Part shown: positions 9,084-17,040 of the stretch, one piece after another
Position numbering within the stretch: the first letter of the stretch is position 1
How the letters are laid out: the number at the start of each line of letters is the position of its first letter
Assembly (NCBI GenBank): GCA_030040475.1
Contig: JASHTQ010000545.1
Location: forward strand, 1-24,489
Direction of reading: 5' to 3'
Length of the DNA: 24,489 nt
DNA from: Streptosporangiaceae bacterium
GTDB lineage: Bacteria; Actinomycetota; Actinomycetes; Streptosporangiales; Streptosporangiaceae
Notes under the pieces: generated by a model
The model's input: only the letters and a program-made list of their open reading frames with translations
Database searches by the model: none
What the model was told of the DNA's origin: nothing
Program-made: the position numbers and the translations under genes

Positions 9084-9098
9084 TGTCGACAGTCGACA
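9084..9098. promoter_or_regulatory. GntR-type operator, site A (perfect 15-bp palindrome)
   Basis: TGTCGACAGTCGACA is two exact 7-base half-sites (TGTCGAC/GTCGACA) around one central base. It lies just downstream of the expected transcription start of the transporter operon, where a bound repressor would block initiation. Near-identical copies stand at 17567 and at 21736, the last directly in front of the GntR/FCD gene. The assignment to that regulator is inference from this distribution. Confidence 0.65.
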
Positions 9099-9272
9099 AA
9101 ACATGACTTGCCCAGTGATCGAATTTTCGTGTGGACGACGCTCGCCGTCCCCTTCCACCGCCGTGTCTGCGCTCAAGGGAGAGTCGCGCCGCATTTCGAT
9201 GGCAAACGATCCCGCGATCGGAACGCGGTGACCGAAGTGCGGTGACCGCCGTGCAAAGTAAGGAGGTAGGTT

Positions 9273-10373
9273 GTGAGAAGAAAGCATGGCATAATAAGCG
9301 GCTCGGCGGGCCAGTCCAAAGTCGGCCAGCATGCATGTAGACCGGGCAACCGGAAGGCCTCGATCACGGCGCTATTGTCTCTGGCTGCCGTGTTGCTGGC
9401 GTCCGCTTGTAGTTCTTCGGCCGCGCCATCAGCGGGTCAATCCGGATCGGCTTCCGCCACTAAGATCTCACTCAGCAAGCTCACGCTGCTCGTACCCTCG
9501 ACCGCCGGCGGCGACGGGGACATTCTCTCCCGGGCGCTCCAGCCGGCCTTGGCTAAGGCGCTTGGCATTCCCGTGGTTGTCCAGGACCAGCCCGGCGGGA
9601 ACATCATCCCGGGCACGGAAACGCTGGTACAGAGTGGTGGCGACTGCTCCATCGTGCTGGAGTACCAGCTGCAAACGCTGGAAAACAACTTCATCGAGAA
9701 AGTCCCGTTCACGCCGGCCGACATTGTCGGCATCAACCTGATCGAGCACGATTATCCGGCTCTGCGGGTCCTCAAGAACAGCAAGTGGAAGACATTCGCG
9801 GACTTCATCGCCGACGCGAAGGCGAACCCGGGAAAAATCTCCATAAGCGTCCCGCTTACAACTTCGCCAAATGCGGTTAACGTGGAAGCGATCGAGAAGG
9901 CGGCTGGCGTTAAGTTTAACATCGTGGCGTTTGGCGGCAGCGGCGGCGACGCGCGCACCGCCTTGCTCGGCAACCACGTCGACGCGAACGACAGCAATGT
10001 CTACAACGGGCAGGGCATCGCGAGCCAGACTCGCGTGCTGGCGGTCGACGCGCCGACCAACCAGTGGCCGAATATCACCAACAACGCGCCGACCATGGCA
10101 AGTGTCCTGGGGCAGTCCATCCCCTACTCGACCTCGGACTCCGGGTACGGCCTTTCCGGTGCCTGCGTGAAGAATCACCCGGCGACAGCCAAGGAGATCG
10201 CCACAGCGATGGCTACCGCCGCGAAGAGCCAGCAGTTCCTCGGCACTTACTCAAAGCTAGGTGAGGAGGGCCTCGTCGCGGACCCGACCTACAACTCCGC
10301 CCTAGCCCAGGCGCAAAACAGCACGGCCAAGACGTACGGCTGGCCGTCCTTCGGCGTGCTGGACATCAACTAG
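9273..10373 (+). CDS. tctC: tripartite tricarboxylate transporter substrate-binding lipoprotein (TctC-type)
   Basis: This 366-residue extracytoplasmic solute receptor captures a carboxylate for the TctA/TctB membrane pair. A long basic N-terminus leads to a hydrophobic segment ending in LLASAC, with lipidated Cys46, then a Ser/Ala/Gly linker. The mature part has the family pattern LTLLVPSTAGGDGDILSRAL near residue 70, followed by VVVQDQPGG. The family's mid-region FGGSGGDARTALLGNHVDA is also clear. GTG at 9273 is supported by a strong AAGGAGG about 7 bases upstream. It is the first gene of a run of eight plus-strand genes. The natural ligand (citrate-like, dicarboxylate or aromatic acid) cannot be told from sequence. 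Confidence 0.9.
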   Translation: MRRKHGIISGSAGQSKVGQHACRPGNRKASITALLSLAAVLLASACSSSAAPSAGQSGSASATKISLSKLTLLVPSTAGGDGDILSRALQPALAKALGIPVVVQDQPGGNIIPGTETLVQSGGDCSIVLEYQLQTLENNFIEKVPFTPADIVGINLIEHDYPALRVLKNSKWKTFADFIADAKANPGKISISVPLTTSPNAVNVEAIEKAAGVKFNIVAFGGSGGDARTALLGNHVDANDSNVYNGQGIASQTRVLAVDAPTNQWPNITNNAPTMASVLGQSIPYSTSDSGYGLSGACVKNHPATAKEIATAMATAAKSQQFLGTYSKLGEEGLVADPTYNSALAQAQNSTAKTYGWPSFGVLDIN

Positions 10374-10389
10374 GACAAAGCCGACTAGT

Positions 10390-11094
10390 ATGCAAAGCGT
10401 TAATGCCACTGGGCCTGAGCCAGGCTCGCGGCGCGGCGGGCTCGAGCGAATTGCGCTCGGGCCCGCGCGCCTGCACTCGGCACTGGGGAAACGGGCGGCG
10501 CTCATCGCAAAGCTGGTTCCGTCGATTTTTCCGATCTTGGCGCTCGCCTTTGCGGTCATATTCTTCAGGTCGGCGTCCGCGGGCGGCTACGGCACGAACT
10601 ACATCTATCCCTTGATAATGATGGGAGCAGTAGCCGTCTTCGGCGTCGCCTGCCTGGTCGCGACCTGGATTCCTAAGCGCGTCAAGAGCGTCGACGAGAT
10701 CTCGTCGGCTCGCGGCAACAGTGCGCCAGGCTCAGGCATGGCGTCCGTGGCGGCCCGGCCGGCCGTCGTGGAAGCAGTCATCGGCACCGGTGTCACGGCC
10801 ACAACCACGACTACGGCAGGCAGCGGTGAGCCTGCAGATCGGCAACGGGCGGGCAACGGCAGAGACAACTGGTTGCGCAGCGTGGCCGTAATCGTCTGGC
10901 TGATTATCTATGTGGCCATCATTCCCTTGTTCGGGATGATAGTGGGCGGCGGGATATTCACCTTCGGCCTCATGCTCTCACTCGGTTATCGTAAACCGAT
11001 CCGGGTTGCCGCAATCGCCATCGTACTTTCGGTAGTCGTATGGCTGGTTTTCGTCCACATTTTCGGCGTGGCGCTGCCCGGGATCTGGGGGTAG
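10390..11094 (+). CDS. tctB: tripartite tricarboxylate transporter small membrane subunit (TctB-type)
   Basis: This 234-residue protein has an N-terminal cytoplasmic stretch of about 40 residues and membrane segments at about 42-60, 72-93, 163-181, 183-200 and 205-225. Two hydrophobic pairs separated by a long loop is the TctB plan. The loop here (about 96-160) is unusually long, polar and Thr/Ala/Gly-rich. Motifs are weak in this family, so the call rests on topology and on its position between the TctC-like and TctA-like genes. It begins 16 bases after the tctC-like stop, and the TctA-like ATG follows its own stop by 3 bases, so translation is probably coupled. Confidence 0.85.
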   Translation: MQSVNATGPEPGSRRGGLERIALGPARLHSALGKRAALIAKLVPSIFPILALAFAVIFFRSASAGGYGTNYIYPLIMMGAVAVFGVACLVATWIPKRVKSVDEISSARGNSAPGSGMASVAARPAVVEAVIGTGVTATTTTTAGSGEPADRQRAGNGRDNWLRSVAVIVWLIIYVAIIPLFGMIVGGGIFTFGLMLSLGYRKPIRVAAIAIVLSVVVWLVFVHIFGVALPGIWG

Positions 11095-11097
11095 GCT

Positions 11098-12774
11098 ATG
11101 TCCGATTTCATCTCCGGGCTGCATCAGCTAGCCGGGGTCGCACCGATCCTCTGCATAGCGGTCGGGCTCATAATCGGATTCCTGGTCGGCTTGATACCGG
11201 GATTTGGAGCGCCGAACGCCACCGCGATCCTGTTGCCGTTCACCCTCACGATGTCGCTGCTGAACGGCCTATTGCTGATGGTCGGCATATATGCCGGCGT
11301 GAGTTACAGCATGGCGATTCCCGCGATCGTGCTAAATATCCCGACCGAGCCGGGCGCGGCGGTGACCGCGCTCGACGGGTATCCGATGGCCCAGCAAGGC
11401 AAGGCTGCCGAGGCGATCGGCGTCGCCCGCCTGGCCTCGGTAACCGGCGGGATCATCGGGATCGGCGGGGCGATCCTCCTGCTCCGGCCGTTGGCTTCGC
11501 AGACGCTAAAGTTCGGACCTGGCGAGCTCTTCCTGCTGTCCGTCATCGGAATGGTAATTATCGGCAGCATGGTCAGCGAGACACCGTTGAAGGGACTGCT
11601 GTCCGGGACTACCGGGTTCCTGATCGCCGGGCTCGGAGTGAATCCGGCGACTGGTCTGTCACGATTCGACTTTGGGCAGATCGCGCTCTACGACGGAATG
11701 CCCTTCATCCCCGTCGTCATCGGCTTGTTCGGTGTCACCGAGATGTGCTTCCTGGCCAGACGCGCGTGGGCGCGTTCCCAGGCGCAGGGGGATGGCGCGG
11801 GCGGCTCCAATCTGTCCAATTTTACCCGCCGCAACCTCGGCGGGATAAGCACCGGGCTGAAGATCACCGCGCATCATCCGGGCGCAGTCATCCGCAGCGG
11901 CGTGATTGGGCTGCTGCTGGGGCTGATACCCGGGCTCGGCCAGGCGGTCGCCAACTTCATCAGCTACGGGTTCGGGCGCAGCAGGTCCAAGTCGCCGGAG
12001 ACATGGGGCAAGGGCAACCCCGAAGGCATTATCGCCTCGGAGGGCTGCGACAACGGCGTTACAGGCGGCGCGATGATCCCCATCCTGGCGCTGGGCATCC
12101 CGGGCAGTGCGACCACTGCGGTCATGCTCTCCGCCCTCGCCCTGCACGGCGTCGCTCCCGGGCCGCAGGTGCTCAGCATGCACGGGAGCCTAGCGTATGC
12201 AGTCCTGATCGGGTTGTTCCTGGCGAATCTGCTGATCCTGCCGCTCGGCGTTATCCTTGCCCTGCCCATGGTGTACCTGTCCCAGATGCGCTATGCGATC
12301 CTCATTCCCATTGTCCTGTTCATAGCGATGGTGGGTGCCTATTCATACCGGCTCCAGCCGTATGACCTGAAGCTGGTGATCGTTTTCGGTGTGCTGGGCA
12401 TCCTGATGCGCGCAGGTGGCTACCCGCTCGTGCCCCTGTTGATCGGCATCGTACTAGGCCCGGAGATGGAGCAGAATCTGCTGCTTGCCCTGGAAATCGG
12501 GCGGAACAACATCAGCTATTTCTATTCCTCGGTCATAGACAAAGTACTGCTTGGGCTGCTATTGCTGCTGGTGCTGGCCCTAGTGCGGGCGCGGGTCCGG
12601 CGTCGCCCCGGCAGCGGAATCCTGCCGCGAGGCCGCGGCATCACAACAGGTGCGGGAGGTAGTGCGCTTGGGCGCGACATCGGCGATGATGACGGATCGG
12701 ACGGCGATGAGGACGGATCGGACGGTGAGGCCGACGACAAGCCGAAGAGCCCAAGGGCTGAAGAGCTAAATTGA
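11098..12774 (+). CDS. tctA: tripartite tricarboxylate transporter large membrane subunit (TctA-type)
   Basis: This 558-residue membrane protein has about a dozen hydrophobic segments and is the sodium- or proton-coupled translocation subunit. Family signatures are clear: GLIPGFGAPNATAILLPFT near the N-terminus, IPTEPGAAVTALDGYPMAQQGKA (about 82-104), the repeat GLLLGLIPGLGQAVANFISYG, and GAMIPILALGIPGSATTAVML. The two PGxG-type loops and the P-G-x-P-A segment are diagnostic. The length exceeds the usual ~500 because of a C-terminal tail rich in Asp, Glu, Gly and Ser, starting near residue 518. The 64 bases to the next gene contain no obvious terminator. Confidence 0.95.
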   Translation: MSDFISGLHQLAGVAPILCIAVGLIIGFLVGLIPGFGAPNATAILLPFTLTMSLLNGLLLMVGIYAGVSYSMAIPAIVLNIPTEPGAAVTALDGYPMAQQGKAAEAIGVARLASVTGGIIGIGGAILLLRPLASQTLKFGPGELFLLSVIGMVIIGSMVSETPLKGLLSGTTGFLIAGLGVNPATGLSRFDFGQIALYDGMPFIPVVIGLFGVTEMCFLARRAWARSQAQGDGAGGSNLSNFTRRNLGGISTGLKITAHHPGAVIRSGVIGLLLGLIPGLGQAVANFISYGFGRSRSKSPETWGKGNPEGIIASEGCDNGVTGGAMIPILALGIPGSATTAVMLSALALHGVAPGPQVLSMHGSLAYAVLIGLFLANLLILPLGVILALPMVYLSQMRYAILIPIVLFIAMVGAYSYRLQPYDLKLVIVFGVLGILMRAGGYPLVPLLIGIVLGPEMEQNLLLALEIGRNNISYFYSSVIDKVLLGLLLLLVLALVRARVRRRPGSGILPRGRGITTGAGGSALGRDIGDDDGSDGDEDGSDGEADDKPKSPRAEELN

Positions 12775-12838
12775 TTAACGAACCTATCGCTAGGGTGAAA
12801 GCAGTAGATCGAGCAGCAACAGTGGAGGTAAGCACATC

Positions 12839-13603
12839 ATGACGACGGTCGGCGTTCGCGATCACATCGAGCTCTACTGGATGCCTGGCTGCAGCGCATG
12901 CCTGCGGGCCAAGGAGTTTCTCGAGGCGAGCGGTCTTTCCTACCGCGCCGTAAACGTGGACGAGAATACGGAGATCCTTGAACGGCTTAGGCAGGAAGAC
13001 ATCCAGATCCCGGCGGTCTGCGTCGGAGACAAATGCGTGAACGCCGTGCATCTGGGTACGATCGCCGAGTTCCTCGGCATCGATTACACCGCTCCGGAGA
13101 TGCTGACACCGGCCACCCTGGCGGAGCGCTATCGGCTAATCAACCGGGCGCTGCAACGGTACGTCGACCAGATGACGCCGGAAACCTACGTTCTCACGCT
13201 GCCTAACCGGTCACGTTCGGCCCTGGAACTCGCGGCTCATGCGGCCACGCTCATGCGGTACTTCGTCACCAAGTACTACGACGACTCGGCCGCCGTGGAC
13301 TTCGAGTCGGTCATGCCCGCCTACGCCGACGCCGATGACGTGATCCGCGCTGCCCGCCAGACGCTCGAAATGTTCGATCGCTGGTGGGAGCGGGACGGAT
13401 ACGACGACCCGCTCGACGGGATCTTGTCGACGTACTGGGGTCACCGGACCATGCACGAGGCCCTGGAACGTGAGGTCTGGCATACGGCCCAGCACACCCG
13501 GCAGATCATCTACGTGCTAGAGACGGCCGGGATAACCGCCGATCGACCGTTCACCGCTGCGGAGTTGGCCGGCCTGCCGCTGCCCGAACGAGTCCACGAG
13601 TGA
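12839..13603 (+). CDS. glutaredoxin/mycoredoxin - DinB-like fusion protein
   Basis: This 254-residue protein has two domains. Residues 8-80 are a glutaredoxin fold: IELYWMPGCSAC with the redox pair Cys18/Cys21, an Ile-Pro turn at 57-58 and a second Cys pair region (VCVGDKC). Residues about 92-228 look like a DinB/mycothiol-dependent four-helix bundle: AERYRLINRAL, His134 in LAAHAATL and the HxxxH pair His215/His219 in WHTAQHTRQI, together a plausible metal triad. Actinobacteria use mycothiol, and DinB-fold proteins include mycothiol-dependent isomerases and transferases, so a thiol-linked enzyme is possible. ATG at 12839 follows GGAGG. The stop overlaps the thioredoxin start (GTGA). The fold calls are good; the activity is unknown. 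Confidence 0.75.
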   Translation: MTTVGVRDHIELYWMPGCSACLRAKEFLEASGLSYRAVNVDENTEILERLRQEDIQIPAVCVGDKCVNAVHLGTIAEFLGIDYTAPEMLTPATLAERYRLINRALQRYVDQMTPETYVLTLPNRSRSALELAAHAATLMRYFVTKYYDDSAAVDFESVMPAYADADDVIRAARQTLEMFDRWWERDGYDDPLDGILSTYWGHRTMHEALEREVWHTAQHTRQIIYVLETAGITADRPFTAAELAGLPLPERVHE

Positions 13604-13947
13604 CCAGCGGCGCTGCGCCGGGTCCCCAGTTGAGCGTGGTGACCGAGGAGACGTTTGACGCGGAGACCTCCTCCGGCGTGGTCCTGATCGACTTTTACGC
13701 CGACTGGTGCCAGCCGTGCCACGTGCAAAAGCCGATCCTCCAGGAACTCGCCGTCGAGGAAGCGACCCGGCTCTCAGTGAAGATGGTAGACGTGAAAGCC
13801 CAGCCCGGCTTGGCAGCCCGGTTCCACGTCTCGACTGTTCCGATGCTCCTTCTGATGAAGGATGGCAAGGTGGCGCGCCGCCTGTCCGGCGTGCGCCGCA
13901 AGCGGCAGCTTGTCGAAGAGCTGAACGAGCTCGCGACGGAAGCGTGA
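13600..13947 (+). CDS. thioredoxin-family protein (WCQPC)
   Basis: This 115-residue single-domain thioredoxin has VLIDFYADWCQPCHVQKPIL with catalytic Cys37 and Cys40, and the cis-proline at 81 (STVPMLLLMKDGK). The usual WCGPC is WCQPC here, which would shift redox potential or partner choice. There is no signal peptide, so it is cytoplasmic. GTG at 13600 overlaps the preceding stop by 4 bases, so translation is coupled to the glutaredoxin-DinB gene. A co-translated glutaredoxin and thioredoxin inside a carboxylic-acid operon suggests a thiol-dependent step or upkeep of the Fe-S hydro-lyase encoded downstream; this is inference. Confidence 0.9.
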   Translation: MTSGAAPGPQLSVVTEETFDAETSSGVVLIDFYADWCQPCHVQKPILQELAVEEATRLSVKMVDVKAQPGLAARFHVSTVPMLLLMKDGKVARRLSGVRRKRQLVEELNELATEA

Positions 13948-13974
13948 GCCCCGACGAAAGAGGAGACGTCGATC

Positions 13975-14892
13975 ATGGATGACCCACGACCGAACCGACC
14001 TAGCCGACCGAGCCTGCGCGATCTGATCAGGAGCGAGGAGATCCTGCCTCTGCCGGGCGTCTTCAACGGCTACAGCGTGCGGCTTGCGTCATCGGCCGGG
14101 TTCCTTGCGGCATGCATCACCGGATCGGGCGTTAGCGAGAACCGACTGGGGATGCCCGACGTCGGCATCCTGGACCTGACCGAGAACGTGGCCTCGACCC
14201 GGGCAATGGCCACGGTCGCTGACGGCATGCACCTCATCGCCGACGGCGATACCGGCTACGGGAATGCGATCAACGTGCAGTACACCGTGGCGCGCCTGGA
14301 GGAAGCCGGCGCGAGCGGGGTCATGCTGGAGGACCAGGTCGCGCCCAAGCGATGCGGGCACATGGCGGGGAAAGAGGTCATCGACGCCGAGGAGATGCTC
14401 GGCAAGCTCGAGGCGGCGCTTGCCGCCAGGAAGAGCGACGACTTCGTCATTGAGGCACGCACGGATTCCGGCGCGGTGCTCGGGCTCGAGGAGTCGATCC
14501 GGCGGGCCAACCTGTACGCCGCCGCCGGGGCGGACCTGATCATCGAAGACGCATTGCTCACCCGCGACCACATCGCGCGGTTTGCCGGAGAGGTTCGCGC
14601 GCCGGTTGCGGTGAACATGGGCTTCGGCATCCGTTCCCTGACCGGCGCGGAGCTCCTGTCGGCGGCCGAACTCCAGGCGCTAGGGGTTGCGGTGGTGGGT
14701 TACCCCAGGGTGCTCTCGGCCGGGGCGGTACGCGGCATGCAGCAGAGCATTGAGGTGCTGAGGCAGTCGCTGCGTGCGGGCATCGTGGTGGAGCGGCCCG
14801 ACTTGGTGGCGTCGGCTGAGGAGACAAACTGGCTGATGCGCCTGCACGAGATATACGCCGCCGAACAGAACTACGTGCGCGGGCGGAAGTAA
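13975..14892 (+). CDS. isocitrate lyase/PEP mutase family C-C lyase
   Basis: This 305-residue (beta/alpha)8 protein of the ICL/PEPM superfamily would split or form a C-C bond next to a carboxylate, releasing pyruvate, oxaloacetate or glyoxylate. Visible motifs are FNGYSVRLASSAGFLAACITGSG (30-52), ADGDTGYGN with Mg ligands Asp90/Asp92 (89-97), EDQVAPKRCGH with Glu119 and catalytic Cys127 (119-129), and EARTD (160-164). KRCGH is the lyase signature, found in 2-methylisocitrate and 2,3-dimethylmalate lyases, and argues against a phosphonate mutase. ATG at 13975 follows GAGGAG. It lies directly before the aconitase-type subunits, which suggests it cleaves their hydration product. A dimethylmalate- or methylisocitrate-like substrate is a hypothesis. 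Confidence 0.88.
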   Translation: MDDPRPNRPSRPSLRDLIRSEEILPLPGVFNGYSVRLASSAGFLAACITGSGVSENRLGMPDVGILDLTENVASTRAMATVADGMHLIADGDTGYGNAINVQYTVARLEEAGASGVMLEDQVAPKRCGHMAGKEVIDAEEMLGKLEAALAARKSDDFVIEARTDSGAVLGLEESIRRANLYAAAGADLIIEDALLTRDHIARFAGEVRAPVAVNMGFGIRSLTGAELLSAAELQALGVAVVGYPRVLSAGAVRGMQQSIEVLRQSLRAGIVVERPDLVASAEETNWLMRLHEIYAAEQNYVRGRK

Positions 14893-14914
14893 AGGAAGTA
14901 AAGGATCTGTAGCC

Positions 14915-16183
14915 ATGTCCGGCATGACCGCCATCGAGAAGATCCTGGCCGAACACAGCGGCCAGGCCCGGGTACAGCCAGGTGACGCGGTAGAGGTTGA
15001 CGTCGACACCATCGTCGTGCTCGACATCAACTTCATGGCCACCATATTTCCAACCGAGGAGATCCTGAAGGTCGATACGCCGGAGAAGATAGTCGTCATA
15101 TTCGACCACTTTGTCCCCGCCAATACGATATTCGCGGCCGAAGCCCAGGCGCGCGGCCGGGCGTTCGTGCAGAAATTCGGGATCAGTCGCTTTCACGACA
15201 TCGGACAGGGCCAGGGAATCTCACATCAGGTCGTGGCCGACGAGGCATATATCCGGCCCGGTGAACTGCTGGTCTGCGCTGACTCGCACACCTGCAGTGG
15301 CGGGGCGTTCAATGCCGCGGCCCACGGGCTGGGATCCATTGACATGCTACAGGCCACCTGTCTCGGCAAGAGCTGGTTCATCTGCGGGCCAACGGTGCGT
15401 TACCGGCTCGAGGGGACCATGCCCGCCAGCGTGACGCCGAAGGACATCTTCCTCCAGATCGCCAACGAATACGGAATGCACGGCGGCCAGAACATGGAAT
15501 TCCACGGCAGCGCCCTGGACGGCTGGACGCCGAACGAGCGGCGTGCCCTGTCCACAATGTGCGCCGAGGTCGGCGTGGAGTTCCCGATATTCCCCTTCGA
15601 TGACGTCCTAGGCGCGCACTACCGGCAGCGGGGCATCGAGGACCTGTGCCCGGTCGAACCGGATCGCGATGCCGAATATGCGGCTGACCGCGTGATCGAC
15701 GTGTCGGCCGTCGAGCCAATGGTGGCTCTGCCCGGCTCGGTCGTGCACAATTGCCGCGCGGTAACCGACCTTGCTGCCGATCGGATAGCGATTCAGCAGT
15801 GCTTTGTCGGCTCATGCTCGAACGGCACCCTGGAAGACATCCGGGTGGCGGCAGATGTCGTCCGCGGCCGGCATGTGAGTCCCGGTGTCCGTTTCATCGT
15901 GACGCCCAGCTCGGAGGCGATCCATCGACAGGCGGTCCAGGCCGGCTACGTGAGCGTCCTGCAGGAGGCAGGCGCGATCGTAACTTCCTCGGCGTGCGGC
16001 GCCTGCGGCGGCGTCGACATGGGTGTTCTGGGGCGGGGCGAGCTGGCGATAGCGTCGAGCACCCGGAACTACAAGGGCCGGATGGGCAGTCCCGACGCGG
16101 GAATCTTCCTCGCCTCGTCCGCCACCGTCGCGGCCTCGGCGGTGAACGGATACATTTGCGATCCGCGCGGAACGCTGTCATGA
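14915..16183 (+). CDS. aconitase/LeuC-type hydro-lyase, large subunit
   Basis: This 422-residue large subunit of a split aconitase-family hydro-lyase resembles isopropylmalate isomerase, homoaconitase and 2,3-dimethylmalate dehydratase. The three [4Fe-4S] cysteines are Cys301 (VGSCSNG) and Cys361/Cys364 (SACGACGG). CADSHTCSGGAF (121-131), DHFVPAN (64-70) and RNYKGRMGSPDA (384-395) are the family substrate and cofactor segments. The length fits the archaeal/homoaconitase-like subgroup (about 420) rather than bacterial LeuC (about 470), which favours a dedicated catabolic enzyme over leucine biosynthesis. ATG at 14915 follows AAAGGA. Its stop overlaps the small-subunit ATG (ATGA). It needs the small subunit for the complete active site. 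Confidence 0.9.
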   Translation: MSGMTAIEKILAEHSGQARVQPGDAVEVDVDTIVVLDINFMATIFPTEEILKVDTPEKIVVIFDHFVPANTIFAAEAQARGRAFVQKFGISRFHDIGQGQGISHQVVADEAYIRPGELLVCADSHTCSGGAFNAAAHGLGSIDMLQATCLGKSWFICGPTVRYRLEGTMPASVTPKDIFLQIANEYGMHGGQNMEFHGSALDGWTPNERRALSTMCAEVGVEFPIFPFDDVLGAHYRQRGIEDLCPVEPDRDAEYAADRVIDVSAVEPMVALPGSVVHNCRAVTDLAADRIAIQQCFVGSCSNGTLEDIRVAADVVRGRHVSPGVRFIVTPSSEAIHRQAVQAGYVSVLQEAGAIVTSSACGACGGVDMGVLGRGELAIASSTRNYKGRMGSPDAGIFLASSATVAASAVNGYICDPRGTLS

Positions 16184-16737
16184 GCGACCTGATGGGGCGA
16201 GTCTGGGTGCTCGGCGACAACATCGATACAGAGGTGCTGCTGCCGACCGTCGTACTGATGCGCCCGCGCGCGGAACAAGCCAGCCAGGTGCTGTCGGCCG
16301 TCCGGCCCGGGTGGGCGGAGCTGGTGCGCCACGGCGACATCATCGTGGCCGGCGAGTCGTTCGGCATCGGATCCGGTCGGCCCGCCCCGCGCGCGTTGAA
16401 AGACCTGGGCATTGGCGCCGTCGTGGCGGATTCCGTGGCCGGTCTGTTCCTCCGCGGAGCCGTGACCGAAGGCCTCCCGTGCGTGGCCGCCCCTGGCGTC
16501 AGTGCGGGGTTCGTCGAAGGTGACGAGCTGGAACTTGAGTTCGCCAGCTGGACGATCACCAACCGGCGAACCGGCGCGCATTACCCTGGACAGGGCGTCC
16601 CCGGCCGCCTCGGGGCCATGATGCTCTCCGGTGGCGTGATGCCGTTCCTGTTCGAGAACGGCTACATCAGCTCCCCCCGCCCTCAGCCCGCCGGGTCGCC
16701 GGTGCGGTGGAGCCGGAAGACGTTGCCCGGGTCGTAA
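16180..16737 (+). CDS. aconitase/LeuD-type hydro-lyase, small (swivel) subunit
   Basis: This 185-residue swivel subunit pairs with the preceding large subunit. It has VLGDNIDTEVLLP (10-22), GESFGIGSGRPAPRALKDLGIGAVVADSVAGLF (about 58-90) and GDELELEF. The Ser/Gly-rich loop (FGIGSGRPAP) is the position that selects substrate in this family and differs from the GSSREHA of leucine enzymes. ATG at 16180 overlaps the large-subunit stop by 4 bases. The last 20 or so residues (SPRPQPAGSPVRWSRKTLPGS) look foreign: the DNA from 16683 is antisense to the C-terminus of an FAD oxidoreductase relic. The native end was probably replaced by read-through. The domain itself appears complete. Confidence 0.87.
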   Translation: MSDLMGRVWVLGDNIDTEVLLPTVVLMRPRAEQASQVLSAVRPGWAELVRHGDIIVAGESFGIGSGRPAPRALKDLGIGAVVADSVAGLFLRGAVTEGLPCVAAPGVSAGFVEGDELELEFASWTITNRRTGAHYPGQGVPGRLGAMMLSGGVMPFLFENGYISSPRPQPAGSPVRWSRKTLPGS

Positions 16738-16790
16738 CGGCGCCAGCGCACCGACCGGCGCGTCCGGGCCCCAGGTCGGGTAGACCCTAA
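16683..16790 (-). pseudogene. C-terminal relic of a BBE-domain FAD oxidoreductase
   Basis: On the minus strand a frame ends RWRRYDPGNVFRLHRTGDPAG and stops at 16683. R-YDPxNxFR-N/H is the closing motif of berberine-bridge-type FAD-linked oxidoreductases. Only about 25-35 residues remain; similarity fades upstream near 16790, so this is a fragment. It overlaps the 3' end of the small-subunit gene in antisense, marking a junction where unrelated DNA was joined. Confidence 0.5.
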
Positions 16791-17040
16791 TCCGAAGTTA
16801 CCCGCGCCCAGCGCATTAGCTTAAGTTTATCCTTTTCCCTGGTCAGCATCGCTTTCGCTGTGCGTGGCATGCCTGCTTCGCCGGGAGCAGGTAGCGGCGA
16901 GCTGGGTCCTTGCTGCTGCCTTTGGGGTCGGCTGCCCCGAGGCGGGAGGGTTTCGTGAGCGGGCGGGCGTTCCCAGGCCGGAGCGGACGTTGCGAATTCC
17001 CGGCGGACCCGTCCTGGGGTCAGCGGCCGGGCGGGATCGG

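Noticed and set aside
11040..12365. Overlapping plus-strand frame (441 codons) within the TctA gene
   Set aside because: Arg-rich +1 shadow; the other frame has all TctA signatures and membrane segments.
14915..16737. Leucine biosynthesis genes leuC/leuD
   Set aside because: The large subunit is short for bacterial LeuC, the swivel loop lacks GSSREHA, and the neighbours are a carboxylate importer and a C-C lyase, so a catabolic hydro-lyase is more likely.
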